From contig NZ_CP029617.1 in NCBI RefSeq assembly GCF_003945545.1, positions 1,465,001-1,529,000 of the forward strand: 64,000 nt of DNA, given 5' to 3'. Below are positions 25,577-34,398 of this stretch, piece after piece; the stretch's first letter is position 1, and every line of letters begins with the position of its first letter. The notes beneath the pieces are model-generated. The model searched no databases and was not told the origin of the DNA. It saw nothing but the letters and a program-made list of their open reading frames with translations. Both the position numbers and the translations under genes were made by a program. This DNA is from Streptomyces sp. WAC 01529. Its GTDB lineage: Bacteria > Actinomycetota > Actinomycetes > Streptomycetales > Streptomycetaceae.

Positions 25577-28500
25577 CTACGCGCAGGCGAACTTGGCCCC
25601 GGCCCAGTCCGCGTGGTCCCCGCTCTTGGAGCCGTTGGTGTCCGTCACCTTCAGCTCCACGTGCCGGGCGCCGCGCACATCGACGTCCACCGGGACGGTC
25701 GCCGAGGCGCCGGTCACCTTCGGCGAGGTCCACAGCACCTTGCCGTCGGCCTCGACCGAGAAGGCCACCTCTCCGTAGCCGTTGATCTCGTCGTCGATGC
25801 CCACATCGGCGGTGAACTTCGAGCACCGCCCGCCCGGATAGACCTCGATGACGGAGTCGGCGTGCGTGCCGATCCCCTTCTCGTACGTCTTTCCCGCGAG
25901 GGTCAGCGTGCGGCCGTCCCCGGCGCCCGACTCGCCGTTGCTGCGGTCGCGTTCGGCGGGCCCGTAGCCGTTGGTGGACTTCAGCCACACCATGTCGCTC
26001 GCCCAGGTGTCCTTGTCGGGCGCCTCGGGCATCACGCCGAGCGCGAACCGCTGGCGGGCGGTGTGTTCCTGGCCTGCCGAGCGGTAGCGGGCGGTCGCGG
26101 TGAGCGCCTGTTCGCCCGGGTCCGCGCCCTTGGCCGGGGTGACGGCGACCTCGACGCGGCGCGTCGTGCCCGCCGGGATCCGCTCGGCCTTCGCAGGTGT
26201 GACGGCCCATCCCTCGGGTGCGTCGAGCGTGACATCGACGCCGGTGGCGTCCCTCGTGCCCGCCGTGACGTCGACGGCGACCTTGCCGGGCGTCCCCGCG
26301 CCGAGTTCCTGGCCCGCGGGGACGCTCACGGAGGCGGCCGCTCCGGGTACGGCGCCGCCGACCGCGCTCGTGTCGTCGAGGGCCAGTTCGAAGGCGCGGT
26401 CGGTGCGCCGGGACTCCGTCTTGATCCGCACCACGCCGCCCCGGTCGACCCGGTCGTAGAACCAGCCCTGCCCGGCCTTCTCGTACGCGCCCTTGGTCGC
26501 GAACCGCGGCAGCGTACGCCCGTCCAGCTCGACGCGGCTCGGCGCGTCCCCGGTGTGCAGCGTGAACGCGTAGGGGCGGCTGCGCTGCTTCCCCTCGAAC
26601 TCGCCCTCGCTCGCGCCGATCCGCACCCGCACATCGCCCGCTCCGGAGCGCGGCGCCCGCACGTCGGCGCGCTGTGTGGCGTACGCGCCGTCGCGGTGGT
26701 GCCGGGTCACGCCGTCGTCCTCGTACAGCTCGAAGGAGGACTTCCCCTGCGGGTAGATGTCCCAGGCGAGCGGCGAGTGGGCCCCACGGTCCTCATAGGA
26801 GCGTATTCCGCCCGGCCACATCGGCACGCTCGCACCGCCCTTGACGAACAGCGGCAGGGTATCGAGGGGCGCGCTGTACCCGTCGACCGTGGTCGGCCCC
26901 CGGTAGGTGCGCCCGCTCCAGTAGTCGGTCCAGGTGCCCTTCGGCAGATAGATGCCGTCGCGGGTGGCGGCGTCCTTGTAGACGGGCGCGACGAGGAAGT
27001 CCTCGCCGGTCAGGAACTCGTACTTGGCGGCGTCGGTCGCCGCCTTCGGGTCATCGGGGTACTCCAGGGCCAGCGGCCGCACGGCGCCCACACCGGTCCG
27101 CGTCGCCTCATGGGCGTACGAGTACAGATAGGGCAGCAGCGACTCGTGCAGCTTCAGGTACTTGCGGTTGATCGAGGTGTACGGCTCTCCGTACCGGAAG
27201 GGCTGCTTATCGCTGGCGGCCCAGCCGTCCATCGTCATCGTGACGGGCAGGAACATCTTCCACTGGAGGTCGCGTACGTACGTCTTGGGGCTGCCGCCGA
27301 AGATGCCGTCGACGTCACCCGTCGTGTACGCCATGCCGGACATGGTGGACCCGGCGTATGTGGGGATCTGCCAGCGGATGTACTCCCAGCTGCCGCTCTG
27401 GTCGCCGGACCACTGCACACCGCAGCGCTGCGCGCCGGACCAGCTCTCGGGGGCCCAGGTGAAGCCGCGGGCGTCGCTGTTGTCCTCGATGCCCTTGTAC
27501 GCGTCCTTGCAGCCGTCCAGCGCCTTCTTGTAGCCGTCGCCGACCCAGGCGACATCGAGCTTGGCGACACGCTGGCCCGCCTTGACCTGCTCGGCGATCT
27601 TGTCGAGGCCGTCCTCGGTCCACAGGCCCATCTTCATCTTGCGCGCGGCGAGGCCCTGGGAGGTCTCGGGCAGGTCCTCGTAGCCGCAGCCGTAGCCGTC
27701 GTTGACGAGCATCCAGCCGTTGGGCATGTCGTGCTCGACGTATCCGTCGGCGACCTTGAGGGCGTCCAGGGTGCGGCGCTCACCGCGGTTGGCGTTGTGG
27801 AGGTAGCAGTCGGCGTCGCCGATCTCCATGCCGTAGACGGGCGGCAGGAAGGGTTTGCCCGTGAGCTTGGTGTACTGCCCGATGACGTCCTTGGCCGCGT
27901 CGCTCCCCTTCCCGGCGAAGTAGTAGGCGTCGAAGCGCTGTTCCTTCGCGGTGGCGGTCACGGGCTCGGCGAAGTCGTACGTGCCCGGGGCGTAGGTGTT
28001 CCGGAAGACGCCGTAGCCCGCCGACGACAGGTAGAAGGGCACGGAGTTGGGGTGCCCCCCGTCGTCCCAGTTGTAGTCGACGCTGACCTCGACCTTCTTG
28101 CCCCGGTGCGAGGTGTTGCCGCGGCCGTTCTGCATCCCGGCGCCGTAGAACTGCTCGTCGGCGCCGCGCGCGAGGCTCTGCGTGGTGGCGTCCTCCGTCC
28201 AGCTCAGCCCCTTGGACTCGGCCCATACCCGGGTGCCGTCGGCGCGGTACAAGGCGAAACGCAGCGGCGACTTGTAGGCGCGGAGCGTCACCTTGGAGGT
28301 GCTCAGCTCGTAGCGGTCGCCCTTCTCCCTCCACTTGGTGCGCGGCGCCTTCCCCTGGGGCAGGACGATGTCGTCACCGGTGGGGTCGGTGAACTTCCCG
28401 TCCGGGGCGAGTTCGAGCCGGAAGGTCTCCGCGGAGACGAAACTGACGCGGGCGACGGCGGCGCCGGCGGTCAGCCGGTAGACACCCCCTCCGGCGTCGA

Positions 28501-28636
28501 ATCCGGTGACGTCCCCGACGGTGGTCGTGGTCTCGTCGGCGGCCCCCGCGGACCCGCCCCCGGGCACGGCGAAGACCACGAGCAGCCCCAACAGGACACC
28601 ACCGACGGCCGCTCTGAAGCGCGTAGGAGATCTCAT
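25577..28636 (-). CDS. Secreted glycoside hydrolase family 31 enzyme with NEW3 and NPCBM domains
   Basis: This is a 1019-aa exported enzyme. A Sec signal peptide occupies ~1-33 (hydrophobic core, then GSAGAADE). An N-terminal beta domain is followed by a GH31 barrel with nucleophile Asp361 (AKLDVAWVGD) and acid/base Asp412 (GVQWSGDQSGSW). A NEW3-type beta domain lies at about 800-890 and an NPCBM domain at ~890-1019 (GIGTHADSVIEVYPGG). GH31 enzymes cleave or transfer alpha-glucosyl, xylosyl or galactosyl residues; the NPCBM domain suggests a galactosyl- or glucosyl-rich polysaccharide. It is monocistronic, between a convergent neighbour and mshC. Confidence 0.92.
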   Translation of the reverse strand: MRSPTRFRAAVGGVLLGLLVVFAVPGGGSAGAADETTTTVGDVTGFDAGGGVYRLTAGAAVARVSFVSAETFRLELAPDGKFTDPTGDDIVLPQGKAPRTKWREKGDRYELSTSKVTLRAYKSPLRFALYRADGTRVWAESKGLSWTEDATTQSLARGADEQFYGAGMQNGRGNTSHRGKKVEVSVDYNWDDGGHPNSVPFYLSSAGYGVFRNTYAPGTYDFAEPVTATAKEQRFDAYYFAGKGSDAAKDVIGQYTKLTGKPFLPPVYGMEIGDADCYLHNANRGERRTLDALKVADGYVEHDMPNGWMLVNDGYGCGYEDLPETSQGLAARKMKMGLWTEDGLDKIAEQVKAGQRVAKLDVAWVGDGYKKALDGCKDAYKGIEDNSDARGFTWAPESWSGAQRCGVQWSGDQSGSWEYIRWQIPTYAGSTMSGMAYTTGDVDGIFGGSPKTYVRDLQWKMFLPVTMTMDGWAASDKQPFRYGEPYTSINRKYLKLHESLLPYLYSYAHEATRTGVGAVRPLALEYPDDPKAATDAAKYEFLTGEDFLVAPVYKDAATRDGIYLPKGTWTDYWSGRTYRGPTTVDGYSAPLDTLPLFVKGGASVPMWPGGIRSYEDRGAHSPLAWDIYPQGKSSFELYEDDGVTRHHRDGAYATQRADVRAPRSGAGDVRVRIGASEGEFEGKQRSRPYAFTLHTGDAPSRVELDGRTLPRFATKGAYEKAGQGWFYDRVDRGGVVRIKTESRRTDRAFELALDDTSAVGGAVPGAAASVSVPAGQELGAGTPGKVAVDVTAGTRDATGVDVTLDAPEGWAVTPAKAERIPAGTTRRVEVAVTPAKGADPGEQALTATARYRSAGQEHTARQRFALGVMPEAPDKDTWASDMVWLKSTNGYGPAERDRSNGESGAGDGRTLTLAGKTYEKGIGTHADSVIEVYPGGRCSKFTADVGIDDEINGYGEVAFSVEADGKVLWTSPKVTGASATVPVDVDVRGARHVELKVTDTNGSKSGDHADWAGAKFACA

Positions 28637-28741
28637 GCGGGAGGTCTAGCGCGACAACGGGCCCCGAGGCCATGGACTTTGCCGGGCCACTCCTGGACTT
28701 CCGGAGCGGCCCACGCAAGACGCGAAGACGCAAGGGTGAGG

Positions 28742-28770
28742 TTTCAAGCCTGTCCGGCGATTGAGGACGA
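28742..28770. repeat. Half-copy of a Streptomyces intergenic palindromic element
   Basis: The stretch TTTCAAGCC-TGTCCGGCGATTGAGGACGA closely matches the right arm of the complete palindrome at 63698-63742. It lies between the GH31 and mshC genes. Confidence 0.55.
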
Positions 28771-28803
28771 GCCCGAAGGGCGACGGACCGAGCCGAAGCA
28801 GAC

Positions 28804-30033
28804 CTACAGGGCCACGCCAAGCAACGCGTCGACGGCCCGCGACACCACCCCGGGCGCCCCCTCGTCCGTACCGCCCTCGGCATCCTGAAGACCGACCCAG
28901 CGATCGACGGCAGCCAGCGCGGCCGGCGCGTCCAAGTCGTCGGCGAGGGCCTCCCGCATCTCCTCGACGACCGTCTCTGCGGACGGCCCGTCGGGACGGG
29001 ACACGGCCGCACGCCAGCGACCGAGCCGCTCCACGGCCTCCGTGAGGACGGAGTCGGTCCACTCCCAGTCCGCGCGGTAGTGGTGCGCGAGGAGGGCGAG
29101 GCGGATGGCCGCGGGGTCGACGCCGTCGCGCCGCAGCTTCGAGACGAAGACGAGGTTGCCCTTGGACTTGGACATCTTCGCGCCGTCCAGGGCGACCATG
29201 CCCGCGTGGACGTACGCCTTGGCGAAGGGGTACTCGCCGGTCAGCGCCTGGGCGTGCGAGGCGCCCATCTCGTGGTGCGGGAAGGCGAGGTCGGAGCCGC
29301 CGCCCTGCACGTCGAAGCCCATGCCCAGGTGGTCGAGGGCGATGGCCACGCACTCGATGTGCCAGCCGGGCCGCCCGCGCCCGAGGGAGGCGCCGTCCCA
29401 GCTCGGCTCACCGTCGCGGGCCGCCATCCAGAGCATCGGGTCGAGCGGGTTCTTCTTGCCCGGCCGCTCCGGGTCGCCGCCGCGCTCGGCCGAGAGCAGC
29501 TTCATGGCGGCCGCGTCGAGCCCGGACACCTCTCCGAAGTGGGGGTCGGACTCGACGGAGAAGTAGGTGTCGCCCTCCAGTTCATAGGCGGCGCCCATGT
29601 CCCGCAGGCGTTCGACGAGCGGCACGATGCCGGGTATCGCCTCGACGGCTCCGATGTAGTGCTGCGGCGGCAGGAGCCGCAGCGCGGTCATGTCCTCGCG
29701 GAACAGAGCGGTCTCGCCCTCGGCGAGCTCGACCCAGTCCTTGCCGTCGCGGTTGGCGCGTTCCAGGAGCGGGTCGTCCACGTCGGTCACGTTCTGGACG
29801 TAGTGAACCTGCCGCTTGGTGTCGAGCCACACGCGCTGTACGAGGTCGAACGCGTTGTAGGTCGCCGCGTGACCCATGTGGGTCGCGTCGTACGGAGTGA
29901 TGCCGCAGACGTAGATACGGGCGACGGGACCGGGGTCGAGGGTGACGAGCTCACCGGTCGCGGTGTCGTGGATCCGGAGGTCGCGGCCCTTGCCGGGAAG
30001 GGCGGGGACCTCAGAAGCGGGCCAGGCATGCAT
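28804..30033 (-). CDS. mshC: Mycothiol ligase MshC (cysteine:GlcN-Ins ligase)
   Basis: This 409-aa enzyme ligates cysteine to 1D-myo-inosityl-2-amino-2-deoxy-alpha-D-glucopyranoside using ATP, the penultimate step of mycothiol synthesis. It is a class I cysteinyl-tRNA-synthetase-like fold: [17 protein letters not shown] (Zn-ligand Cys and HIGH-like motif) near residue 43, WHIECVAIA with a second Zn Cys, [12 protein letters not shown], and KMSKSKGN near residue 288. The lack of a tRNA-binding tail separates it from CysRS. In S. coelicolor mshC sits at the same place (SCO1663, from memory). The upstream start lies past a 100-bp gap from the kinase-like gene. Confidence 0.95.
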   Translation of the reverse strand: MHAWPASEVPALPGKGRDLRIHDTATGELVTLDPGPVARIYVCGITPYDATHMGHAATYNAFDLVQRVWLDTKRQVHYVQNVTDVDDPLLERANRDGKDWVELAEGETALFREDMTALRLLPPQHYIGAVEAIPGIVPLVERLRDMGAAYELEGDTYFSVESDPHFGEVSGLDAAAMKLLSAERGGDPERPGKKNPLDPMLWMAARDGEPSWDGASLGRGRPGWHIECVAIALDHLGMGFDVQGGGSDLAFPHHEMGASHAQALTGEYPFAKAYVHAGMVALDGAKMSKSKGNLVFVSKLRRDGVDPAAIRLALLAHHYRADWEWTDSVLTEAVERLGRWRAAVSRPDGPSAETVVEEMREALADDLDAPAALAAVDRWVGLQDAEGGTDEGAPGVVSRAVDALLGVAL

Positions 30034-30144
30034 GCCCTGAGCCTAACCGGACGGGGCGTCCGCATACGAGTGGGGATCATCAAATGCGCGTGCGGATCAT
30101 CGCGGATCATCGAATGACGACAAAAAGGCGCCTGGGACCTGGCT

Positions 30145-30966
30145 CTACACGGGCGGCCAGGGGATCGCGGGCCACTCGCCGGACGGCTCCGGATGGCGCC
30201 CGGATTCCAGCAGGGACCCCACCCGCGCGCGCAGCGCCTCGATCTCCGCGGCCGTGAGGAGCGCCGCGAGCCGCTCGGCGAGGGCGGCGCCCTCCTTGAG
30301 CGCGTCCCGCAGGCCCCGGAGGACCTCGACGGCCTCCCCGGTCAGCGGCTCCCCCGCCCACCCCCACAGCAGCGTCCGCAGCTTGTCCTCGGCGTTGAAG
30401 GTGACGCCGTGGTCGATGCCGTAGAGGCGGCCGTCGGCGGCCAGCAGATGGCCGCCCTTGCGGTCGCCGTTGTTGATCACCGCGTCGAGCACGGCGAGCC
30501 GCCGCAGCCGGGCGTCGTCCGCGTGGACGAGCAGCGCGGTGCGCTCCTCGTCGACCTGGGCCCGGCCGACCGCCTTCCAGCCGTCATCGGGCTCGTCGGC
30601 GTCGACCAGGGCGAGCAGCGCCTCGTCCCCGGAGGGCTCGATCCACAGCTGGCACATGCCCTGGCCGTAGGGCCCGTCCCGCAGCACGGTGGGCGGTACG
30701 AGGTCCCAGCCCGTGGCCCGCGACACCTCGTACGCGGCGACCTCGCGCTGTGCGAGCGTGCCGTCGGGGAAGTCCCACAGGGGCCGCTCCCCGGCGACCG
30801 GTTTGTAGACGCAGGCGGCTTCCTCGCCCTCGTACGCGACCGTGCAGTAGAGCACGGCGTTCGAGGCCTCACGGATCTGCCCGCGCACGGTGAGTTCCCC
30901 GTGGGTGAGGAGCGTGACGGGGTCGGCGCTCACGCTCCCCGCCGGTATCCGTTCTGGCGCGGGCAT
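30145..30966 (-). CDS. SCO1664/TIGR03843-family kinase-like protein
   Basis: This 273-aa protein belongs to the actinobacterial family described as distantly related to phosphatidylinositol kinases. Candidate catalytic residues are Lys55 (CVYKPV), Asp168 in NNGDRKGGH and Asp185 in YGIDHGVTF, matching the catalytic-loop and DFG-like positions. All are intact. The start is the ATG at 30966 with AAGGA 5 nt upstream, inside the DUF3090 gene, so the two ORFs overlap by 37 bp. It forms a conserved three-gene set with DUF3090 and a phosphoglycerate-mutase-like protein. The substrate is unknown; the family definition, not a visible fold, gives the kinase idea. Confidence 0.82.
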   Translation of the reverse strand: MPAPERIPAGSVSADPVTLLTHGELTVRGQIREASNAVLYCTVAYEGEEAACVYKPVAGERPLWDFPDGTLAQREVAAYEVSRATGWDLVPPTVLRDGPYGQGMCQLWIEPSGDEALLALVDADEPDDGWKAVGRAQVDEERTALLVHADDARLRRLAVLDAVINNGDRKGGHLLAADGRLYGIDHGVTFNAEDKLRTLLWGWAGEPLTGEAVEVLRGLRDALKEGAALAERLAALLTAAEIEALRARVGSLLESGRHPEPSGEWPAIPWPPV

Positions 30967-31520
30967 ACGTGTCCTTCCGGGTCGAGCGGGAGGCTGCACA
31001 GCGGGCACGGCGGGCGGCCCGCGTTCACGACGTCGAGGGCGCGCTTGGCGAAGGCGCGGGCCTGGGCCCCGGTGAGCCGCACGCGCAGCATCGGCGGGCC
31101 GTTCTCCTCGTCCTGGAGGAGCTTCTCCTCGGCTTCGGCGAGGTCGTCGTCGGAGTCGGCGTCCAGCTCGACGAGGGCCTGCGCCTCGACGATCATCCGC
31201 TCCTCCTCGCCGTCCCAGGCGAGCGCCATCGTGCCGACGCGGAACTCCTCCTCCACCGGGGAGTCGAGCGGCGCGCTGTCGGTGATCTCGGCGGGCGCCA
31301 CGGCCGGTACGGCGGCGTTGCCCCCGCTGCGGCGGACGACCTCGTCGAGCAGTTCCTCCATGCGTTCGGCGAGGGCGGCCACCTGGGTCTTCTCCAGGGC
31401 GACGCTGGTCACCCGGACGCCGGCCGAGGCCTGCAGGAAGAACGTACGCCGTCCGGGCAGCCCGACCGTTCCCGCGACGAAACGCTCCGGGGGGTCATAG
31501 AGGAACACCTGACGGGACAC
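30930..31520 (-). CDS. DUF3090-family protein (TIGR03847)
   Basis: This is a 196-aa protein conserved in Actinobacteria and of unknown function. The N-terminal half is a beta-rich domain (SRQVFLYDPPERFVAGTVG...FFLQA). A conserved acidic segment AEAEEKLLQDEENGPPMLRVRLT follows. The C terminus carries a zinc-ribbon-like CPLCSLPLDPEGHVCP with three of four usual ligands. The start is GTG at 31520 after GGAGA, rather than the in-frame ATG at 31562. Its 3' end overlaps the kinase-like gene. The obligatory gene neighbourhood suggests it is a partner or substrate of the kinase/phosphatase pair. Confidence 0.85.
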   Translation of the reverse strand: MSRQVFLYDPPERFVAGTVGLPGRRTFFLQASAGVRVTSVALEKTQVAALAERMEELLDEVVRRSGGNAAVPAVAPAEITDSAPLDSPVEEEFRVGTMALAWDGEEERMIVEAQALVELDADSDDDLAEAEEKLLQDEENGPPMLRVRLTGAQARAFAKRALDVVNAGRPPCPLCSLPLDPEGHVCPRQNGYRRGA

Positions 31521-31607
31521 GTCCTGTCTCCATTGGATCGACTGCGAGGGGGCTGTTTCCACTACCGGGGCCTGCTTCAGCCCGCTTCACCCTACTGCGG
31601 GGGACGA

Positions 31608-32294
31608 TCACGGTGCGCCCGCACCGCCCCCCACGGTGGCGTCGCCGCCCGGCGGTTCCTCCCGGGGGGCGAGCGAGGCGAAGTCGCCGGTGTCCCCGAG
31701 ACGCACGAGGAAGGGGCGCAGCCGGGTGTAGCGGATGGCGGTGACGGAGCAGGGCTCCACGGAGATGCGCTGGAACAGGTCGAGGTGCAGCCCGAGGGCC
31801 TCCGCGACGAGGGACTTGATGATGTCGCCGTGCGAGCACATCAGGTACACGGCGTCCTCGCCGTGCTCGCGCTCCACGCGCGCGTTCCACTCGCGCACCG
31901 CTTCGGCGGCCCGCGTCTGCATGGCCCGCATGGACTCGCCGCCGGGGAACGCGGCGGCGGACGGATGCTGCTGTACGACCTGCATCAGCGGCTCGTCGGC
32001 CAGCTCGGCGAGCTTGCGGCCCGACCAGTCGCCGTAGTCGCACTCCCCGATCCGGTCCTCGGTGTGCGCGTGGAGCCCGGGGCGGGCGGCGAGCAGCGGC
32101 GCGACGGTCTCGCGGCAGCGCTGGAGGGGGCTGGTGACGACCTCGGCGAGGGGCACGGCGGCCAGCCGGGCGGGCAGCGCGGCGGCCTGCGCGGCACCAC
32201 GCTCGTCGAGGGCCACGCCGGGGGTCCACCCGGCGAGCAGACCCGCGGTATTGGCGGTGGAGCGTCCGTGCCGGACGAGGAGCAGCGTGGGCAT
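31608..32294 (-). CDS. Histidine phosphatase / probable phosphomutase, MSMEG_4193 family (TIGR03848)
   Basis: This is a 228-aa branch of the phosphoglycerate mutase superfamily. The phospho-acceptor motif LLVRHGRST is at the extreme N terminus (His9). The SPLQRCRET arginine motif lies near residue 60, an acid residue in GECDYGDW near 90, and the second histidine in MCSHGDIIK near 153. The ATG at 32294 gives the family-typical start; the longer frame to 32375 adds sequence overlapping corA. It is the first gene of the trio, 87 bp before DUF3090. It may act as phosphatase or phosphomutase on the kinase-like protein's product. Confidence 0.88.
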   Translation of the reverse strand: MPTLLLVRHGRSTANTAGLLAGWTPGVALDERGAAQAAALPARLAAVPLAEVVTSPLQRCRETVAPLLAARPGLHAHTEDRIGECDYGDWSGRKLAELADEPLMQVVQQHPSAAAFPGGESMRAMQTRAAEAVREWNARVEREHGEDAVYLMCSHGDIIKSLVAEALGLHLDLFQRISVEPCSVTAIRYTRLRPFLVRLGDTGDFASLAPREEPPGGDATVGGGAGAP

Positions 32295-32346
32295 GCGGTC
32301 CAGCCTAAGCGCCGAGGAAGTGATACCTCTGGGGTGACCGGGAACA

Positions 32347-33354
32347 ATGCGCAGTGTGATTGTCGACTGTGCCATTTACCGCGAGGGGCACCGCAGCGAG
32401 GGCCCCCTCGACTTCTCCGATGCCCTCGACGAGGCGCGGACCTCCGACGAGGCGTTCGTCTGGATCGGTCTGCATGAGCCGACGGAGGCGGAGTTCGACA
32501 AGGTCAGCGAGGAGTTCGGTCTGCATCCGCTGGCCGTGGAGGACGCCCTCAAGGCTCATCAGCGGCCCAAGCTGGAGGTCTACGACGACTCGCTCTTCGT
32601 GGTCCTCAAGCCGGTCGTGTACGAGCCGGACAGCGACGCCGTCTCCTCCGGCGAGGTCATGATCTTCATGGGCGACTCGTTCGTGGTGACCGTCCGCCAC
32701 GGCGAGGGCGCCCCGCTCGGCGTCGTACGCCACCGTCTGGAAGCCGATCCGGACGTGCTCAAACACGGTCCGACGGCGGTCCTGTACTCGATCGCCGACG
32801 CCTCCGTGGACCACTATCTGGAGGTCGCCGACGAGTTGCAGGCCGACCTGGAGGTCCTGGAGACGGAGGTCTTCTCCCCGGACGGCGGCGGCTCGCGCCA
32901 CACGGCGTCCCGGATCTACAACTTCAAGCGGCAGATCCTCGAATTCCGCCGGGCCACCGGCCCCCTGTCGCTGCCGCTGGCACGCCTCTCCGGAGCGGGC
33001 CCCTTCGGGCCGGCCGTGCCCTTCGTGGACGAGACGGCGCAGCCCTTCTTCCGGGACGTCAACGACCACCTGACGCGCGTCAACGAATCGGTGGAGGGCC
33101 TGGACCGCCTGGTCTCGGACATCCTGTCCGCGCATCTGGCGCAGATGAGCGTGCGGCAGAACGACGACATGCGGAAGATCTCGGCCTGGGCGGCGATGGC
33201 GGCGGTCCCCACGATGATCGCGGGGGTCTACGGCATGAACTTCGACCACATGCCGGAGCTGCACTGGACTTGGACCTACCCGGCCGTGATCGTCCTGATG
33301 GCCGTCCTCGAAGTGGTCCTGTACCGCATGTTCAAACACCGGGGCTGGATGTAG
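32347..33354 (+). CDS. corA: CorA-family magnesium/cobalt transporter
   Basis: This 335-aa channel has a large N-terminal cytoplasmic alpha/beta domain, a long helical stalk (~200-275) and two C-terminal membrane helices. The signature loop GMNFDHMPE follows the first helix, in the place of the canonical GMN selectivity motif. It mediates passive divalent-cation uptake as a pentamer. The start ATG at 32347 is only 52 bp from the divergent phosphatase start, and no ribosome site is clear, so the mRNA may be nearly leaderless. Confidence 0.94.
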   Translation: MRSVIVDCAIYREGHRSEGPLDFSDALDEARTSDEAFVWIGLHEPTEAEFDKVSEEFGLHPLAVEDALKAHQRPKLEVYDDSLFVVLKPVVYEPDSDAVSSGEVMIFMGDSFVVTVRHGEGAPLGVVRHRLEADPDVLKHGPTAVLYSIADASVDHYLEVADELQADLEVLETEVFSPDGGGSRHTASRIYNFKRQILEFRRATGPLSLPLARLSGAGPFGPAVPFVDETAQPFFRDVNDHLTRVNESVEGLDRLVSDILSAHLAQMSVRQNDDMRKISAWAAMAAVPTMIAGVYGMNFDHMPELHWTWTYPAVIVLMAVLEVVLYRMFKHRGWM

Positions 33355-33372
33355 CCCACGCCCGGACAGGCC

Positions 33373-34161
33373 CTAGGCGAATTCGGGCGCCGGGGCCGCG
33401 GGTCCGCCCAGGGCGTCGCGCCGCTCGGGCAGTCTCAGGGAGACCATGCGCCGCCAGCCGCCCATGCGTTCGTACGCGTACACCGCGTGGATGCCCGCGG
33501 CGAGCACCCTGCGCTTGGCGTGGGGCCAGGCCAGGATGTGCCCCATGCGCTCCATCACGGCGAGGCTCACGTCGCGGTGGATACGGATCTCGGCGAGCGC
33601 GCACTCGCGCAGGGTGCGCTGGATGGTGTCGCCGTGCCCGGCGGCGGCGAGGCGCAGCAACTCCTCGTGGCAGTACGCCAGGTGGTTGTCCTCGTCGTTC
33701 GAGATCATCCGCACCGCGCGGCCGATGTCCGGGTGGTCGGCGAAGTGCTTGAGCAGCAGCCGCATCTGCTCGGCGGCGCGCTGCTCGGTGACCCTGCTGT
33801 GCGCGAGGTACGTGACGATGTCCCGCACGGTCAGCGGCAGGTCGGACTTGAGCTGTTCGTGCGCGAGGCCGATGCCGTGCTTCTCCAGGAGCATCGTGTA
33901 GTCGGTCTCGTGCGGCACCTCGACGGGCCGCAGGCCGCGCTTCTTCATGAGCGCGTGGAAGATCCGGCCGTGCTTGTCCTCGTCCGCGCCATGCCGGGCG
34001 ATCTTGGGCACGAGCGCGTGCTCGTCGTCCGGGACGAGCACGGCGATGCGGCCGTTCTCCCAGCCGCCCTGGGCCTCACCGCTGGCGGCGATGGAGCAGA
34101 AGAGCCGGAACGACTCGTCGTTGGCGAGGATCTCCTCGAAGACACCTCTGGCCGACAGCAT
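33373..34161 (-). CDS. Ferritin-like diiron/helical-bundle protein
   Basis: This 262-aa mainly helical protein has two Glu/Asp-x-x-His pairs, in GADEDKHGRIF and SNDEDNHLAYCHEE, spaced as in ferritin-like four-helix bundles. A basic C-terminal helix (WPHAKRRVLAAGIHAVYAYERMGGWRRM) follows. It could be a diiron oxidase or a stress-type ferritin-like protein; the substrate is unknown. I chose the ATG at 34161, with a perfect GGAGGT 7 nt upstream, over the in-frame start at 34200. It converges on corA with an 18-bp gap. Confidence 0.72.
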   Translation of the reverse strand: MLSARGVFEEILANDESFRLFCSIAASGEAQGGWENGRIAVLVPDDEHALVPKIARHGADEDKHGRIFHALMKKRGLRPVEVPHETDYTMLLEKHGIGLAHEQLKSDLPLTVRDIVTYLAHSRVTEQRAAEQMRLLLKHFADHPDIGRAVRMISNDEDNHLAYCHEELLRLAAAGHGDTIQRTLRECALAEIRIHRDVSLAVMERMGHILAWPHAKRRVLAAGIHAVYAYERMGGWRRMVSLRLPERRDALGGPAAPAPEFA

Positions 34162-34337
34162 CACTGGCACCTCCATGCCCCGGTACGTCCCTGTGCGCAA
34201 ACGTTCGCGAAGAACGAGTCAAGTGCGAGGTTCGTCCCGGAGCAACAGATGTACCGGCCGCCTCCGCCGAACGAACGACGGCGACTGCGGCCATCAGGCC
34301 GTAACCGAGGGGCCGCGTGAGGCGTTGTGCCCCGTGA

Positions 34338-34379
34338 CGGCCGTGGCGGGGAAGACCCCCCGAGCCCCCACCACGGCCG
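34338..34379. terminator. Terminator after the LLM oxidoreductase gene
   Basis: A 14-bp stem with one mismatch, CGGCCGTGG-N-GGGG with its complement, lies 20 bp beyond the 3' end of the minus-strand LLM gene. The remaining 34162-34398 region presumably holds the ferritin-like gene promoter. Confidence 0.7.
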
Positions 34380-34398
34380 CGGAAACCTCCCTCTCGCG

